DNA of 64,000 bases from Mycolicibacterium flavescens (GTDB lineage: Bacteria; Actinomycetota; Actinomycetes; Mycobacteriales; Mycobacteriaceae): the NCBI GenBank assembly GCA_900637135.1, contig LR134353.1:2604001-2668000 (forward strand), given 5' to 3'. Every line of letters starts with the position of its first letter. Position 1 is the stretch's first letter. Shown here in pieces: positions 7,652-16,267 of this stretch. The position numbers and the translations under genes were made by a program. The notes below the pieces were generated by a model. It was not told the origin of the DNA and did not search any database. It saw only the letters and a program-made list of their open reading frames with translations.

Positions 7652-8355
7652 GCTTCCGAGGCCGGGTGGACGGCCGGCCGGGTGTCCGTGATGACGTTGG
7701 TGGTGACGCCCGGCTTGGGCAGGGCGACGCCGATCAGACAGTCCCGCGTGACGATTTCGGCGAGTTGCTCCCCGGTCCAATCCTCGGTGCCCTCTGGACG
7801 CATGGGCATCACCATGAAGCGGTGCTTCTGATTGGAATCCTGCACGCGAACGGTCACCTCGTCGGGCAGATACAAACCGAACTCCGCCAGCACCTGACGC
7901 GGCCAGCGCACCATCCGTCTGCGGTAGTTGGGTGTGCGGTACCACTCCGGTGAGTTGCCCAGGATCGGGCGCGGATAGCAGGAGCACAGCGCGCACACGA
8001 TCACGTTGTGCACGTCGGGTGTGTCGGCGAGGATCTCGAAAGCCGTGAAGTCGCTGGGTGTTCCGAACCCGGTCGGCTCCATCCAGTCCACTCCGACCTC
8101 CTTGCTGGCGGTCATGGGTTCGGCCAGCGCGAGCGCTTTGAACTCGGGATCCAGCCACGCCCTGGCGACGAGCGTAGCCGCGGGCGTCGGGCCGATCTGT
8201 TCGGCGAACTCGGTGAAGCGGCGATGCTCCTCGGCGGTGAAGATGCCCTTCTCGATGCACAGTTCGCGCAACGCGATCTCGAGGACCTCGAAGTCGGTGA
8301 TCTCGTCGACCATCGGCGCCACGGTGCGATCGTGATCGTGATCGTGGTGTGTCAT
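7648..8355 (-). CDS. Nitrile hydratase / thiocyanate hydrolase alpha-type catalytic subunit
   Basis: A 235-residue subunit with the metal-binding motif VCALCSCYPRPILG. The three cysteines normally ligate a non-corrinoid Co(III) or Fe(III) and two of them are oxidised. The residue after the first Cys, usually Thr (cobalt type) or Ser (iron type), is Ala here; the Tyr after the last Cys fits the cobalt class. EWYRTPNYRRRMVRWPRQVLAEFG follows as in the family. The N-terminus is a His/Asp cluster (MTHHDHDHD) that could bind metal. It hydrates nitriles to amides or, if thiocyanate hydrolase-like, hydrolyses SCN-. It overlaps the beta and accessory genes by 4 bp each. Confidence 0.9.
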   Translation of the reverse strand: MTHHDHDHDRTVAPMVDEITDFEVLEIALRELCIEKGIFTAEEHRRFTEFAEQIGPTPAATLVARAWLDPEFKALALAEPMTASKEVGVDWMEPTGFGTPSDFTAFEILADTPDVHNVIVCALCSCYPRPILGNSPEWYRTPNYRRRMVRWPRQVLAEFGLYLPDEVTVRVQDSNQKHRFMVMPMRPEGTEDWTGEQLAEIVTRDCLIGVALPKPGVTTNVITDTRPAVHPASEA

Positions 8356-9188
8356 GAAGCGGCCTCCAGCCAGTGCTCGGGGATCTCGGTCTGTATGACG
8401 TCGTCGCCGGTGCCGGTGTAGCCGTGCCACAACTCCGACATGTTGAACCGCACGACGTAGAACCATTCCGGTTGGGCAGGGCGGTCCCAGGTTTCGTCCT
8501 CGGCCGCCGGACTTTCGTAGGCGACGGTCGCGATCTCACCGCGTGCGCCGCGTACGTATTCGGGTGTGCGGGTGTAGAAGATCACCGGTAATTCACGCAC
8601 GACCACCGCATCGCCGACCTTGAACTTGGGTTCATCGGCCTGCCCGGCATAGACCTGCGGGTCGCCTTTGCCCACCGCGTGTTTATGGTGGGCATTGCGC
8701 TTGACGTCTGCTCCGTCGCCTTCGAACTTCGGCTTGGCTTCCAACTTCTTGCCCGCCAGCCCACCCTCGTAGCGGGCCTTGACCTCTGCCATCCGCTCAC
8801 TTAACTCGGTCAGGCCGATGTGGTGCTTCTCGACGAGCACGCGGGCGACGGCCAACAGCCAGCGGCCGTAGTACGGCAGCCCCAGATACTCGGCTCGGCC
8901 CACATCGACGTTGCCGATACGGCGGCGCTCCTCGGAAAGCCAGATGCCGCGCCAGGCCAGCACTTCGCAGATGACATAGGTCATGTGCTCCCAGAGTTCG
9001 TACTGCTTGTTCTCGTACTTCATGGGCGCATCCGGTTCCCCGCCGACATCGTGGACGGGTTTCAGATATGCGGTGATCCGGTTGTGATCGAGCAGATCCG
9101 GCGTCGGCGCATCCGGTAGTTCGGGATAGGCCGATTTCAACCGGGCCACCAGATCGAGTTGTGCTGCTCGCTCGGCCGCGGTGCTCAT
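8352..9188 (-). CDS. Nitrile hydratase / thiocyanate hydrolase beta-type subunit (SH3-like C-domain)
   Basis: A 278-residue protein combining an N-terminal helical domain (VHDVGGEPDAPMKYENKQYE ... VARVLVEKHHIGLTEL) with a C-terminal SH3-like barrel (FKVGDAVVVRELPVIFYTRT, YVRGARGEI, ELWHGY, TEIPEHWLEAA). The YESPAAEDE stretch reminds me more of thiocyanate hydrolase than of classical nitrile hydratase, where these two domains are separate proteins; here they are fused. The ATG at 9188 follows GAAGGGAATC. It is the first gene of the operon; the promoter should lie in the 383-bp region upstream. Confidence 0.87.
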   Translation of the reverse strand: MSTAAERAAQLDLVARLKSAYPELPDAPTPDLLDHNRITAYLKPVHDVGGEPDAPMKYENKQYELWEHMTYVICEVLAWRGIWLSEERRRIGNVDVGRAEYLGLPYYGRWLLAVARVLVEKHHIGLTELSERMAEVKARYEGGLAGKKLEAKPKFEGDGADVKRNAHHKHAVGKGDPQVYAGQADEPKFKVGDAVVVRELPVIFYTRTPEYVRGARGEIATVAYESPAAEDETWDRPAQPEWFYVVRFNMSELWHGYTGTGDDVIQTEIPEHWLEAAS

Positions 9189-9571
9189 GACGATTCCCTT
9201 CGTTGCCCTGGCCGAGCCACCGTCGACGTGCACGGATCAACTCGGTGGTTCTCATGAGACGGGGTGCTCGTAATACGGAACGGCGGGCCGGCATCGGTTG
9301 TCGATTCGCGCGCGACAGCGGTATGCGCCACCGGCACCTCCGATGCTGTCGCCCCACCCCGTCGGCTGACTCTAACGCCCCACCCGCGTCGGCGCAGGCG
9401 AATCGACGACACCGACCACGTCTCGCCGGTAACGGGTTTGTGCTGTGGCACATGAGGTTTGAGCTCGCGGTGCCGGGCTGCCCGGCGGTGGCCGGTTACA
9501 TCCCCGCAACATCGATAAATTGACGCGTGTGATGTCCCTGCGATGCCGCGCGGAAGCGTCAGAATGAGTAC
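9189..9571. other. Divergent intergenic region between the nitrile hydratase-like operon and the FUSC gene
   Basis: These 383 bases hold no convincing gene. The only structure seen is a short imperfect dyad, CCACCG at 9217-9222 with CGGTGG at 9243-9248, about 30-60 bp upstream of the beta-subunit start, a possible operator. No clear -10/-35 pair or regulator gene is visible. Confidence 0.5.
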
Positions 9572-11560
9572 GTGAGCACCCGCAGCAGGGTCATCGATGC
9601 CCTCCGTCCGACCATGCCCGAACCGTGGGCGGTGGTCAGAAGCCTGCTCGGGGTGTTGGCGATGGCCTCGATCGCGCTGCTGTGGGACTCCGGGGCCACC
9701 GCGGTCTGGGCCGCCGGCGCGGGTGCGGTCGCCGGCGCCGTGGCCCTGCAGGACAGTCCCGGCGGGCGGATCGCCCGAGTGCTCATCGTCGCCGTGCAAA
9801 TGGGCGCGGCCGTTTTCTTCGGGTCCTTGCTCTCCTCGTTCGACGTCGTGTTCATCGTCGTGCTGGCGCTGTGGTGCTTCGGGGCCGGTCTGCAGTGGGC
9901 CGTCGGGAACAACGCGGGCATGGTGGCGGCCGCGGGCGGAGCGCTGTTCGTGATCGCGCCGCCGCTGTCTCCGTCGGTGTCGTCCGTCCTCGTCCCGACC
10001 GCCCTGACGATCGTCGCCGGTGCCCTGCAGGCGGGGTTGATCGCGCTCTGGCCGCCGCAGCGATGGCGCACTCAACGCGAGGCGCTCGCCGACGCATACG
10101 ACGCGTTGGCCACGGATGCGCGTCAGCTCGCCCACGATGCGGAGACACCTGCCGGTGCGACGCTGAAGCCGTCGTTGCGCGATGCGTTCATCGACACCCA
10201 GGCGGGCCGACGACCCGAGGCGTACCGAGGTGGGCACCGGTTGCCCGAACGGATCATGGCGACGCTGCGCATGCTGCGCGGCACCCCGGTCGGCGACCGC
10301 GACGACGTCTCCCGGGTGCTGGCGGCAGCGGCCGAGGTCCTCGACGCGATCGCCGATCACACCCACGTCGCGCGGCGTAACGCCGAGCACGGTCTGGTCC
10401 GGCTGGACGCCGCGGCGGCCGCACTGGACGAGCCGGAAAGCCCTGAGGTAAAACGGCTTTCCCAGCAACTGCATGAAGCGGCGGAGTTGCGGTTTCCCGA
10501 TCTGTATCGGCCCGACCTGATCAGCCCCGCGCGCGGGGCGCTGACCTCCGTCCGTTCCCACATGAGCTTGACGTCACCGCTGTTCCGTCACGCCGTCCGG
10601 CTGTCCTCGGCGGTCGCGCTCGCCGCGGGCGCGGACCGACTCGCTCCCGTGGCGCACGGCTACTGGATCGCGCTGACTGTGCTCATGGTGCTGCGCCCGG
10701 AGACCGCTCACACCTATACGCGCTGCATCGGTCGGCTTGCGGGCATAGCGACGGGGGTCGTCGTCGCGTCGGTGATCGTGATGGTGGCCCATCCCACCGG
10801 TCTGGTCGCCGCCGCACTTGCCACGCTGGGCCTCGCCGCGACGTATGCCGCGACCAGGACGGGATACATCGCCACCAGCGCGGCCGTGGCTGCTTCTGTC
10901 GTGTTCTTCCTCGAAATCGACGCCATCACCTCCGGTGCGACGCTCGAGGACCGGTTGTTCTCGATCGTCGTCGGCGGCGGGCTCGCGGTCCTGGCGCACG
11001 TCGCGTTGCCCGACCACGCGCTGACCCGGCTGCATCACCGCGCCGGGGAGCTCCTCAAAACCGAAATCGATTACGCCGCAACGGTGGTCAGGGCTTATGT
11101 CCATCCCCTCGATCGTCCGGCCGACGCGGTGTCATCGGCGTGGCAACACGCGTACCGCGCCCGCGCCGGCTTCGAAGCCGCGTCGGGTGCGACCCGGATG
11201 GAGTCCCGCGAGCTGCGCCGGTGGCTGCGGTCGTACCGCACCGCGCTGAACGCCGTCACCATTTCGTGCACCGCGCTGGAGGCCAACCTGCCGAACCGGC
11301 CGCCACCCACGTTGACTCCTGAGTTCGTCGCCGCTGTCGACGATTTCGTCGATGCGCTGCGAGGGGCGCCGCCCAATCCGGGGACACCGTGGACGGTGGA
11401 CATCGCGGCCGTGACGGCCGCCTATCAGCAGGTCCGCGAGAAGGCCGAGGGGCTACCCGGTGACAACGGGGCCGCCCGCGTGCTGGTCGCCGAGATCGGC
11501 GCGATCACCCGTGCCTTGTCGGGGATCGCCGCTATCCGCGAGCCCACTTCGGCTCGATGA
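9572..11560 (+). CDS. FUSC family integral membrane protein (fusaric acid resistance-like)
   Basis: A 662-residue protein with two membrane blocks: residues ~20-150 (VLAMASIALLWDSG ... LIALWPP) and ~345-470 (RLSSAVALAAGADRL ... GGGLAVLAHVALPD). Cytoplasmic helical segments follow each block. The second block holds the FUSC signature GYWIALTVLMVLRPETAHTYTRC.GRLAG. Family members are implicated in efflux of aromatic acids or similar compounds. GTG 9572 is the likely start. The gene end overlaps the end of the convergent thioesterase by 29 bp. Confidence 0.88.
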   Translation: MSTRSRVIDALRPTMPEPWAVVRSLLGVLAMASIALLWDSGATAVWAAGAGAVAGAVALQDSPGGRIARVLIVAVQMGAAVFFGSLLSSFDVVFIVVLALWCFGAGLQWAVGNNAGMVAAAGGALFVIAPPLSPSVSSVLVPTALTIVAGALQAGLIALWPPQRWRTQREALADAYDALATDARQLAHDAETPAGATLKPSLRDAFIDTQAGRRPEAYRGGHRLPERIMATLRMLRGTPVGDRDDVSRVLAAAAEVLDAIADHTHVARRNAEHGLVRLDAAAAALDEPESPEVKRLSQQLHEAAELRFPDLYRPDLISPARGALTSVRSHMSLTSPLFRHAVRLSSAVALAAGADRLAPVAHGYWIALTVLMVLRPETAHTYTRCIGRLAGIATGVVVASVIVMVAHPTGLVAAALATLGLAATYAATRTGYIATSAAVAASVVFFLEIDAITSGATLEDRLFSIVVGGGLAVLAHVALPDHALTRLHHRAGELLKTEIDYAATVVRAYVHPLDRPADAVSSAWQHAYRARAGFEAASGATRMESRELRRWLRSYRTALNAVTISCTALEANLPNRPPPTLTPEFVAAVDDFVDALRGAPPNPGTPWTVDIAAVTAAYQQVREKAEGLPGDNGAARVLVAEIGAITRALSGIAAIREPTSAR

Positions 11561-12158
11561 ACACACCCTCGGCTTCCACTGTCACACCCTCGTCGTCGGC
11601 GAGATAGCCCGTCGCATAGGACTTGATGCCTTCGGACCTCGTGGTCGTCGCCTCGGCGTGCAACCGCCCGAGGCGCGTCGGGCGCAGATACCGCAGGGTG
11701 ATGGTTCCGGTGAACCGGGGGTTGATCGAGTTGGCGGCGACCTCGCCGAGGATGTGGTCGAGGATCAGCGCCGAGATCCCGCCGTGCACATGTCCCGGCG
11801 GGCCCTCGTAGGCGGCGCCGAGTTCGAAGTCGGCGTACACGGTTCCGTCCTCAGCGTGCTCGATGGTCAACGGTGGTGCGATCGGGTTGCGCAGTCCAAT
11901 CACCGGGTTCCCCCACGGCAGCCGGTCTCCGCCGGTGGTGAAGCGCACGCCGAAGGGTCCGTCGATCTGCCGTGATCGCAGAGCAGCTGTCGCGCCGTCG
12001 ATCTTCTCGCGGATCGCCGCGACCGTGTCGGCGTCCATTTCGGTGCGGATCGTCGCGTCGATCAACTGTCGGACCGATTCGGCGAGCGGGCCGTAGACAC
12101 CACGCAGCCGGTCGATCTCCGCTGCGGACACGTCGCCGATGTCGGTGAACTCCACCAC
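11532..12158 (-). CDS. PaaI/hotdog-fold acyl-CoA thioesterase
   Basis: A 208-residue protein: about 90 N-terminal residues of unclear function, then a hotdog domain with GPPGHVHGGISALILDHILGEVA, the HGG active-site loop of the 4HBT/PaaI family, and RFTGTITLRYLRPT. It should hydrolyse a CoA thioester in the cytosol. Start is GTG at 12158 (a second GTG follows directly). A KstR-like operator lies 9-22 bp upstream, suggesting control by a steroid or lipid-responsive TetR regulator. It is convergent with, and overlaps, the FUSC gene. Confidence 0.87.
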   Translation of the reverse strand: MVEFTDIGDVSAAEIDRLRGVYGPLAESVRQLIDATIRTEMDADTVAAIREKIDGATAALRSRQIDGPFGVRFTTGGDRLPWGNPVIGLRNPIAPPLTIEHAEDGTVYADFELGAAYEGPPGHVHGGISALILDHILGEVAANSINPRFTGTITLRYLRPTRLGRLHAEATTTRSEGIKSYATGYLADDEGVTVEAEGVFIEPKWARG

Positions 12159-12166
12159 GCAAGAAC

Positions 12167-12180
12167 TAGAACACGTTGCA
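12167..12180. promoter_or_regulatory. KstR-like operator TAGAACACGTTGCA
   Basis: The sequence fits the mycobacterial KstR consensus TnnAACnnGTTnnA at every specified position. It lies in the 98-bp gap between the thioesterase and the TPR gene, 9 bp from the thioesterase start. KstR represses cholesterol-catabolism genes in mycobacteria; control of these two genes is inferred only. Confidence 0.5.
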
Positions 12181-12256
12181 GTGCGGGTTGTCGAATCACT
12201 CGTCGCCTTGCGCTGGAGCCGCAGAAGATGCTCGGGAGCTGCGCGGGTGAATTATC

Positions 12257-13948
12257 GTGCCGTTCATGAGCATCGCGCTCGGCGACGAGACCTACTACGA
12301 CCTCGGGTCGTATCACCGGCCGATTGACACCCCGTCGCCGCAGGCGCAGGTGTGGTTCGACCGCGGAATGGTATGGAGTTACGCGTTCAACCACGAGGAA
12401 GCGATCCGCTGCTTCGAGCGGGCACTCGCACTGGACCCGGGGTTGGGGATCGCCCGCTGGGGCATCGCGTACGCGGTAGGGCCGAACTACAACAAGGGTT
12501 GGGATGCCTTCGATCCCGTCGATGCGGCCGCGTCCCTGGCACGCGCGAGGATGGAGTTGCGACTGGCCGGCGACCATCGCGCATCACCGGTCGAGCGCGG
12601 GCTGATCGCCGCGCTGCAGACCCGTTTCCCCACCGACGACCCCGACGACACCCAGGCGCTCGAAGCCGGTGGCGCACAGTACGCCGACTCGATGGCGGCG
12701 CTGGCGCAGGCCCACCCCGACGACGTCGATGTGCAGGCACTGGCTGCCGACGCACTGGTGAACGTGACGGCATGGGCGTTGTGGGACACCAGAACCGGTG
12801 AGCCCGCGCCGGGCTCGCGTGTGGTGGCGGCCAAACGGATCCTCGACGGCGCGTTGGCCACCGCGGCGGGCCGTAGCCATCCTGGCGTCTTGCACCTCTA
12901 TGTACACACGATGGAGATGTCGGCGGCCCCGCAGGATGCGCTGCCCGCCGCGGACCTGCTGCGCGATCTGGTGCCCGACGCCGGCCACCTGCAGCACATG
13001 CCCAGCCACATCGACGTGCTGTGCGGCAACTACCGCGACTCGGTGGTGGCCAATCAGGCGGCCATACACGTGGACCGAAGGTTCGTCGAACACGAGGGGC
13101 CACTGAACTTCTACTCCCTGTACCGGGCGCACAACCTGCACTTCGTGGTGTATTCGGCGATGTTCGAAGGCAATTCACGCGCCGCGTTCGCCGCCGCCGA
13201 TGAGCTGGCCGCCCAGCTCAGCCCCGAACTGCTGGCGATCGAGTCTCCGCCGATGGCCGACTGGCTCGAAGCGTTCGTGCCGTTGCGCACCCATGTGATG
13301 GTGAGGTTCGGCCGCTGGGCCGACCTGATAGCCCAACCCCTGCCCGAGGACGCGCAGCTGTACTGCAGCACCGTCGCAACCATCCACTACGGACGCGGCG
13401 TCGCGCACGCCGCCACGGGCAACCTGGAACAAGCCCGCGCCGAACGCGAGGCGTTCGCCGAAGCCTACGACCGCATACCCGAGAGCCGATACCTGTTCAA
13501 CAACACCGTGATCGACATCCTGGCGATCGCCGCCAAGATGCTTGACGGTGAGATCGCTTACCGCGCCGAAGATTACGAGACCGCATTCGCGCATCTGCGG
13601 CGGGCGATCGAACTCGACGACGCGCTGCCGTACGACGAACCCTGGGGCTGGATGCAGCCGACCCGCCACGCCTACGGTGCGCTCCTGCTCGAACAGGGTC
13701 GCGTCGAGGAGGCCGCCGCGGTCTATGCCGCCGACCTCGGACTCGATCCCACGCTGCCCCGGCCGTGCCAGCATCCGAACAACGTGTGGAGCCTGCACGG
13801 CTATCACGAATGCCTGCAGCGGCTGGGCCGAGACGCCGAGGCGGCGATCATCGGTCAACAGCTCACCCTCGCAGCGGCGCGCGCCGACGTCGTTGTCCGC
13901 GCGTCCTGCGCCTGTCGGCTGGACGTGCCCCCGGCCTGCTGCGACTGA
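12257..13948 (+). CDS. Large TPR-repeat protein with conserved histidine clusters and Cys-rich tail
   Basis: A 563-residue soluble protein. TPR-like helices are clear at residues ~35-60 (AFNHEEAIRCFERALALDPG), ~390-420 and ~430-490 (DYETAFAHLRRAIELDD, GRVEEAAAVYAADLGLDP). The centre carries HLYVHTMEMS and HLQHMPSHIDV, i.e. HxxxH and HxxHxxxH patterns that could bind metal. The protein ends in SCACRLDVPPACC, with four cysteines. Function unknown; the family is widespread but I know of no characterised member. Start is GTG 12257 or ATG 12266. It is divergent from the thioesterase and precedes a deaminase by 17 bp. Confidence 0.8.
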   Translation: MPFMSIALGDETYYDLGSYHRPIDTPSPQAQVWFDRGMVWSYAFNHEEAIRCFERALALDPGLGIARWGIAYAVGPNYNKGWDAFDPVDAAASLARARMELRLAGDHRASPVERGLIAALQTRFPTDDPDDTQALEAGGAQYADSMAALAQAHPDDVDVQALAADALVNVTAWALWDTRTGEPAPGSRVVAAKRILDGALATAAGRSHPGVLHLYVHTMEMSAAPQDALPAADLLRDLVPDAGHLQHMPSHIDVLCGNYRDSVVANQAAIHVDRRFVEHEGPLNFYSLYRAHNLHFVVYSAMFEGNSRAAFAAADELAAQLSPELLAIESPPMADWLEAFVPLRTHVMVRFGRWADLIAQPLPEDAQLYCSTVATIHYGRGVAHAATGNLEQARAEREAFAEAYDRIPESRYLFNNTVIDILAIAAKMLDGEIAYRAEDYETAFAHLRRAIELDDALPYDEPWGWMQPTRHAYGALLLEQGRVEEAAAVYAADLGLDPTLPRPCQHPNNVWSLHGYHECLQRLGRDAEAAIIGQQLTLAAARADVVVRASCACRLDVPPACCD

Positions 13949-13965
13949 TCCGTAGACTCCGACGT

Positions 13966-14445
13966 GTGGCCATCAGCGATGACGATCTCGCCCGCCTCGG
14001 CCGCTGCGTAGAGCTGGCGCGTGAAGCGCTGGAAGGCGGCGACGAGCCGTTCGGCTCCCTTCTCGTCGACGACGCAGGACGCACACTGTTCGAGGACCGC
14101 AACCGCGTCAAGGACGGGGACCGCACGCGCCATCCGGAGTTCGCGATCGCGCGCTGGGCGGCGGCCAACCTGACACCGCAGGAGCGGGCCGCCGCCACCG
14201 TCTACACCTCCGGCGAGCACTGCCCGATGTGCGCGGCGGCCCACGCCTGGGTCGGGCTCGGCCGCATCGTGTACGCCGCTTCGTCGGAGCAGTTGACAAG
14301 ATGGCTGGGCGAATGGGGGGCGCCGCCACCGCCGGTGGTGTCGCTACCGATCACCACGATCGCCCCCGACATCGAGGTGGACGGGCCCGCCGAGCAGTTC
14401 AGCGAGGCGATGAAGACCCTCTACGAAGCGAAGTTCAAGCCATGA
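13966..14445 (+). CDS. Nucleoside/base deaminase (CMP-dCMP deaminase superfamily)
   Basis: A 159-residue zinc deaminase. RHPEFAIARWA supplies the His ligand and the proton-shuttling Glu. SGEHCPMCAAAH supplies the two Cys ligands, with His replacing the first Pro of the usual PCxxC. GGDEPFGSLLVDD is the typical substrate-binding strand. It resembles guanine or cytosine/tRNA-adenosine deaminases; substrate cannot be fixed. GTG 13966 chosen because it gives the expected length. Its stop overlaps the ATG of the glycosidase gene (ATGA), so the two are translationally coupled. Confidence 0.87.
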   Translation: MAISDDDLARLGRCVELAREALEGGDEPFGSLLVDDAGRTLFEDRNRVKDGDRTRHPEFAIARWAAANLTPQERAAATVYTSGEHCPMCAAAHAWVGLGRIVYAASSEQLTRWLGEWGAPPPPVVSLPITTIAPDIEVDGPAEQFSEAMKTLYEAKFKP

Positions 14446-15746
14446 CGGATTTCTCGCACTCCGCGGCCGTCTCCGAACCGGGCTGGGTCGAGCACGTGAT
14501 CTGGTGGCATGTCTACCCGCTCGGCTTCGTCGGCGCGCATCCCGCCGACCCGCCGCCGGGGCCGGACGAGCATCGGCTGCTGCGCATCCTCGACTGGCTT
14601 GACCACGCGATCGAACTCGGCGCCTCCGGGCTCGCGCTGGGGCCGATCTTCTCCTCACGAACACACGGCTACGACACCACCGACCACCTCCACATCGACC
14701 CGCGACTCGGCGGCGACGACGACTTCGACACGGTGGTCGAAGAGGCACGCCGCCGCGGACTTCGGATCCTGCTCGACGGCGTCTTCAACCATGTCGGAAC
14801 CGATTTCGCCCACACCGAGTGGCTGCGCACGCGAGGCGACGGTGTCGACGTGTTCGAGGGACACGGCGACCTCGTGGCGCTGGACCACGACAACCCGGCG
14901 GTGACTGACTACGTCGTCGACGTGATGACGCACTGGCTGCGGCGCGGCGCCGACGGATGGCGCCTCGACGCGGCCTACGCGGTCCCCGACCAGTTCTGGG
15001 CCGGAGTGCTCCCACGCGTTCGCGAACAGTTCCCCGACGCGTACTTCCTCGCCGAAATCATCCACGGCGACTACGCGCACCGGGTGCGTGAATCCGGCTT
15101 CGACTCGGTGACCCAGTACGAACTGTGGAAGGCCGCGTGGAGCGCGCTCAACGACGGCAACTTTCACGAGCTGGACTGGGCGCTGGTGCGGCACAATGAG
15201 TTTCTGGACACCTTCGTGCCCACGACCTTCATCGGCAACCACGATGTCACCCGGATCGCCAGCCAACTCGACGACATCCGCCACCTCGACCACGCCTTGG
15301 TGCTGCAGATGACGACCGGTGGTACGCCGAGTATCTACGCCGGGGACGAGTTCGCGTTCCAGGGGATCAAAGAGGAACGGTTCGGCGGCGACGACGCGGT
15401 GCGCCCCGAATTCGCGACTCCCCCGCTCGACGTCGACGAACACGGCGCCGACGTCTTCCGGTTGCACAAGTTCCTGATCGGGTTGCGCCGACGCCACGCG
15501 TGGCTGCACACGGCGCGCACCTCGCCGCTGCTGTTGACCAACCGCCAGTACGTGTACCAGAGCCGCGCCGGAGCCGAGTCGCTGATCGTCGCGCTCAACA
15601 TCGGCGACGAACCGCTGGCGATCTCGCTGCCCGACCTGGGATTCGATCGGGCGGAAGTCCTCGCGGGCTCGGGCGCACCGCCGTCCGAGGTCGTCACCAC
15701 CTACGAGGTCGGGCCGCACGGCTGGCTGGTCATCGCTCCTCGCTGA
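14442..15746 (+). CDS. GH13 alpha-amylase family glycosidase
   Basis: A 434-residue TIM-barrel hydrolase with all GH13 conserved regions: DGVFNH (I), GWRLDAAY with the nucleophile Asp (II), FLAEII with the general acid Glu (III) and FIGNHDV with the transition-state Asp (IV). A short C-terminal beta domain ends it. No signal peptide, so it acts in the cytosol, presumably on a small alpha-glucan or alpha-glucoside. TTGGTPSIYAGDEFAFQGIKEERFGGDDAVRPEF is typical of trehalose/maltosyl-type enzymes. The end overlaps the convergent DUF1810 gene by 17 bp. Confidence 0.92.
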   Translation: MTDFSHSAAVSEPGWVEHVIWWHVYPLGFVGAHPADPPPGPDEHRLLRILDWLDHAIELGASGLALGPIFSSRTHGYDTTDHLHIDPRLGGDDDFDTVVEEARRRGLRILLDGVFNHVGTDFAHTEWLRTRGDGVDVFEGHGDLVALDHDNPAVTDYVVDVMTHWLRRGADGWRLDAAYAVPDQFWAGVLPRVREQFPDAYFLAEIIHGDYAHRVRESGFDSVTQYELWKAAWSALNDGNFHELDWALVRHNEFLDTFVPTTFIGNHDVTRIASQLDDIRHLDHALVLQMTTGGTPSIYAGDEFAFQGIKEERFGGDDAVRPEFATPPLDVDEHGADVFRLHKFLIGLRRRHAWLHTARTSPLLLTNRQYVYQSRAGAESLIVALNIGDEPLAISLPDLGFDRAEVLAGSGAPPSEVVTTYEVGPHGWLVIAPR

Positions 15747-16191
15747 GCAGTTCGACGGTCAGCGGATCGGGTTCGCCGTCGTAGTACTTCGTCAACACGC
15801 GGCTGAAGAGCGCCTCGTCATCGGGGTCCTCGGCGGCGCGGCTGAACAACGTCATCGACGAGCGGACCTTGAGGTTGTCCGGCCACCCGAACAAGCCGTC
15901 GGCCGACGGTTGGTCACTGCGGGCGACCAGGCCCGCGCACTCCCGCAGGCGCGGACCGAGCACGTCATGGGCGAGGTACGCCCGAGCTTCGGCGAGGGAC
16001 CCGATCCCGTACCGCTGCGCGGTCGGGCTCCTACCCAGCCCGCGCAATTGGGGGAACACGAACCAGATCCAATGGCTGCGTTTGCGGCCGGCGCGCAGTT
16101 CGTCGAGCACCGTGGCGTACACGCGTTCCTGGGCGTCCACGAAGCGCTGCAGGTCGAACGGGTCGCCGGATGCCGATCTGTCTTTCGCCAT
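15730..16191 (-). CDS. DUF1810 family protein
   Basis: A 153-residue protein matching the DUF1810 pattern: DPFDLQRFVDAQ..VYATVLDELRAGRKRSHWIWFVFPQLRGLGRSPTAQRYG, then EARAYLAHDVLGPRLREC. The family is small, soluble and of unproven function, with calpastatin-like annotations that have no support here. ATG at 16191. Neighbour lldD is divergent at 16268, the same pairing I recall for M. tuberculosis Rv1872c-Rv1873. Confidence 0.88.
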   Translation of the reverse strand: MAKDRSASGDPFDLQRFVDAQERVYATVLDELRAGRKRSHWIWFVFPQLRGLGRSPTAQRYGIGSLAEARAYLAHDVLGPRLRECAGLVARSDQPSADGLFGWPDNLKVRSSMTLFSRAAEDPDDEALFSRVLTKYYDGEPDPLTVELLSEER

Positions 16192-16267
16192 GTCATCGGC
16201 CAGTCTGACAAGCTAACCTGTGCGATTCAATGACGACTATGAGCGGCACGCCGACCGAGGCGCCAAG

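Noticed and set aside
9185..10561. Minus-strand open frame spanning the intergenic region and the FUSC start
   Set aside because: Low-complexity Arg/Gly/Gln shadow; FUSC on the plus strand has clear membrane helices and family motif.
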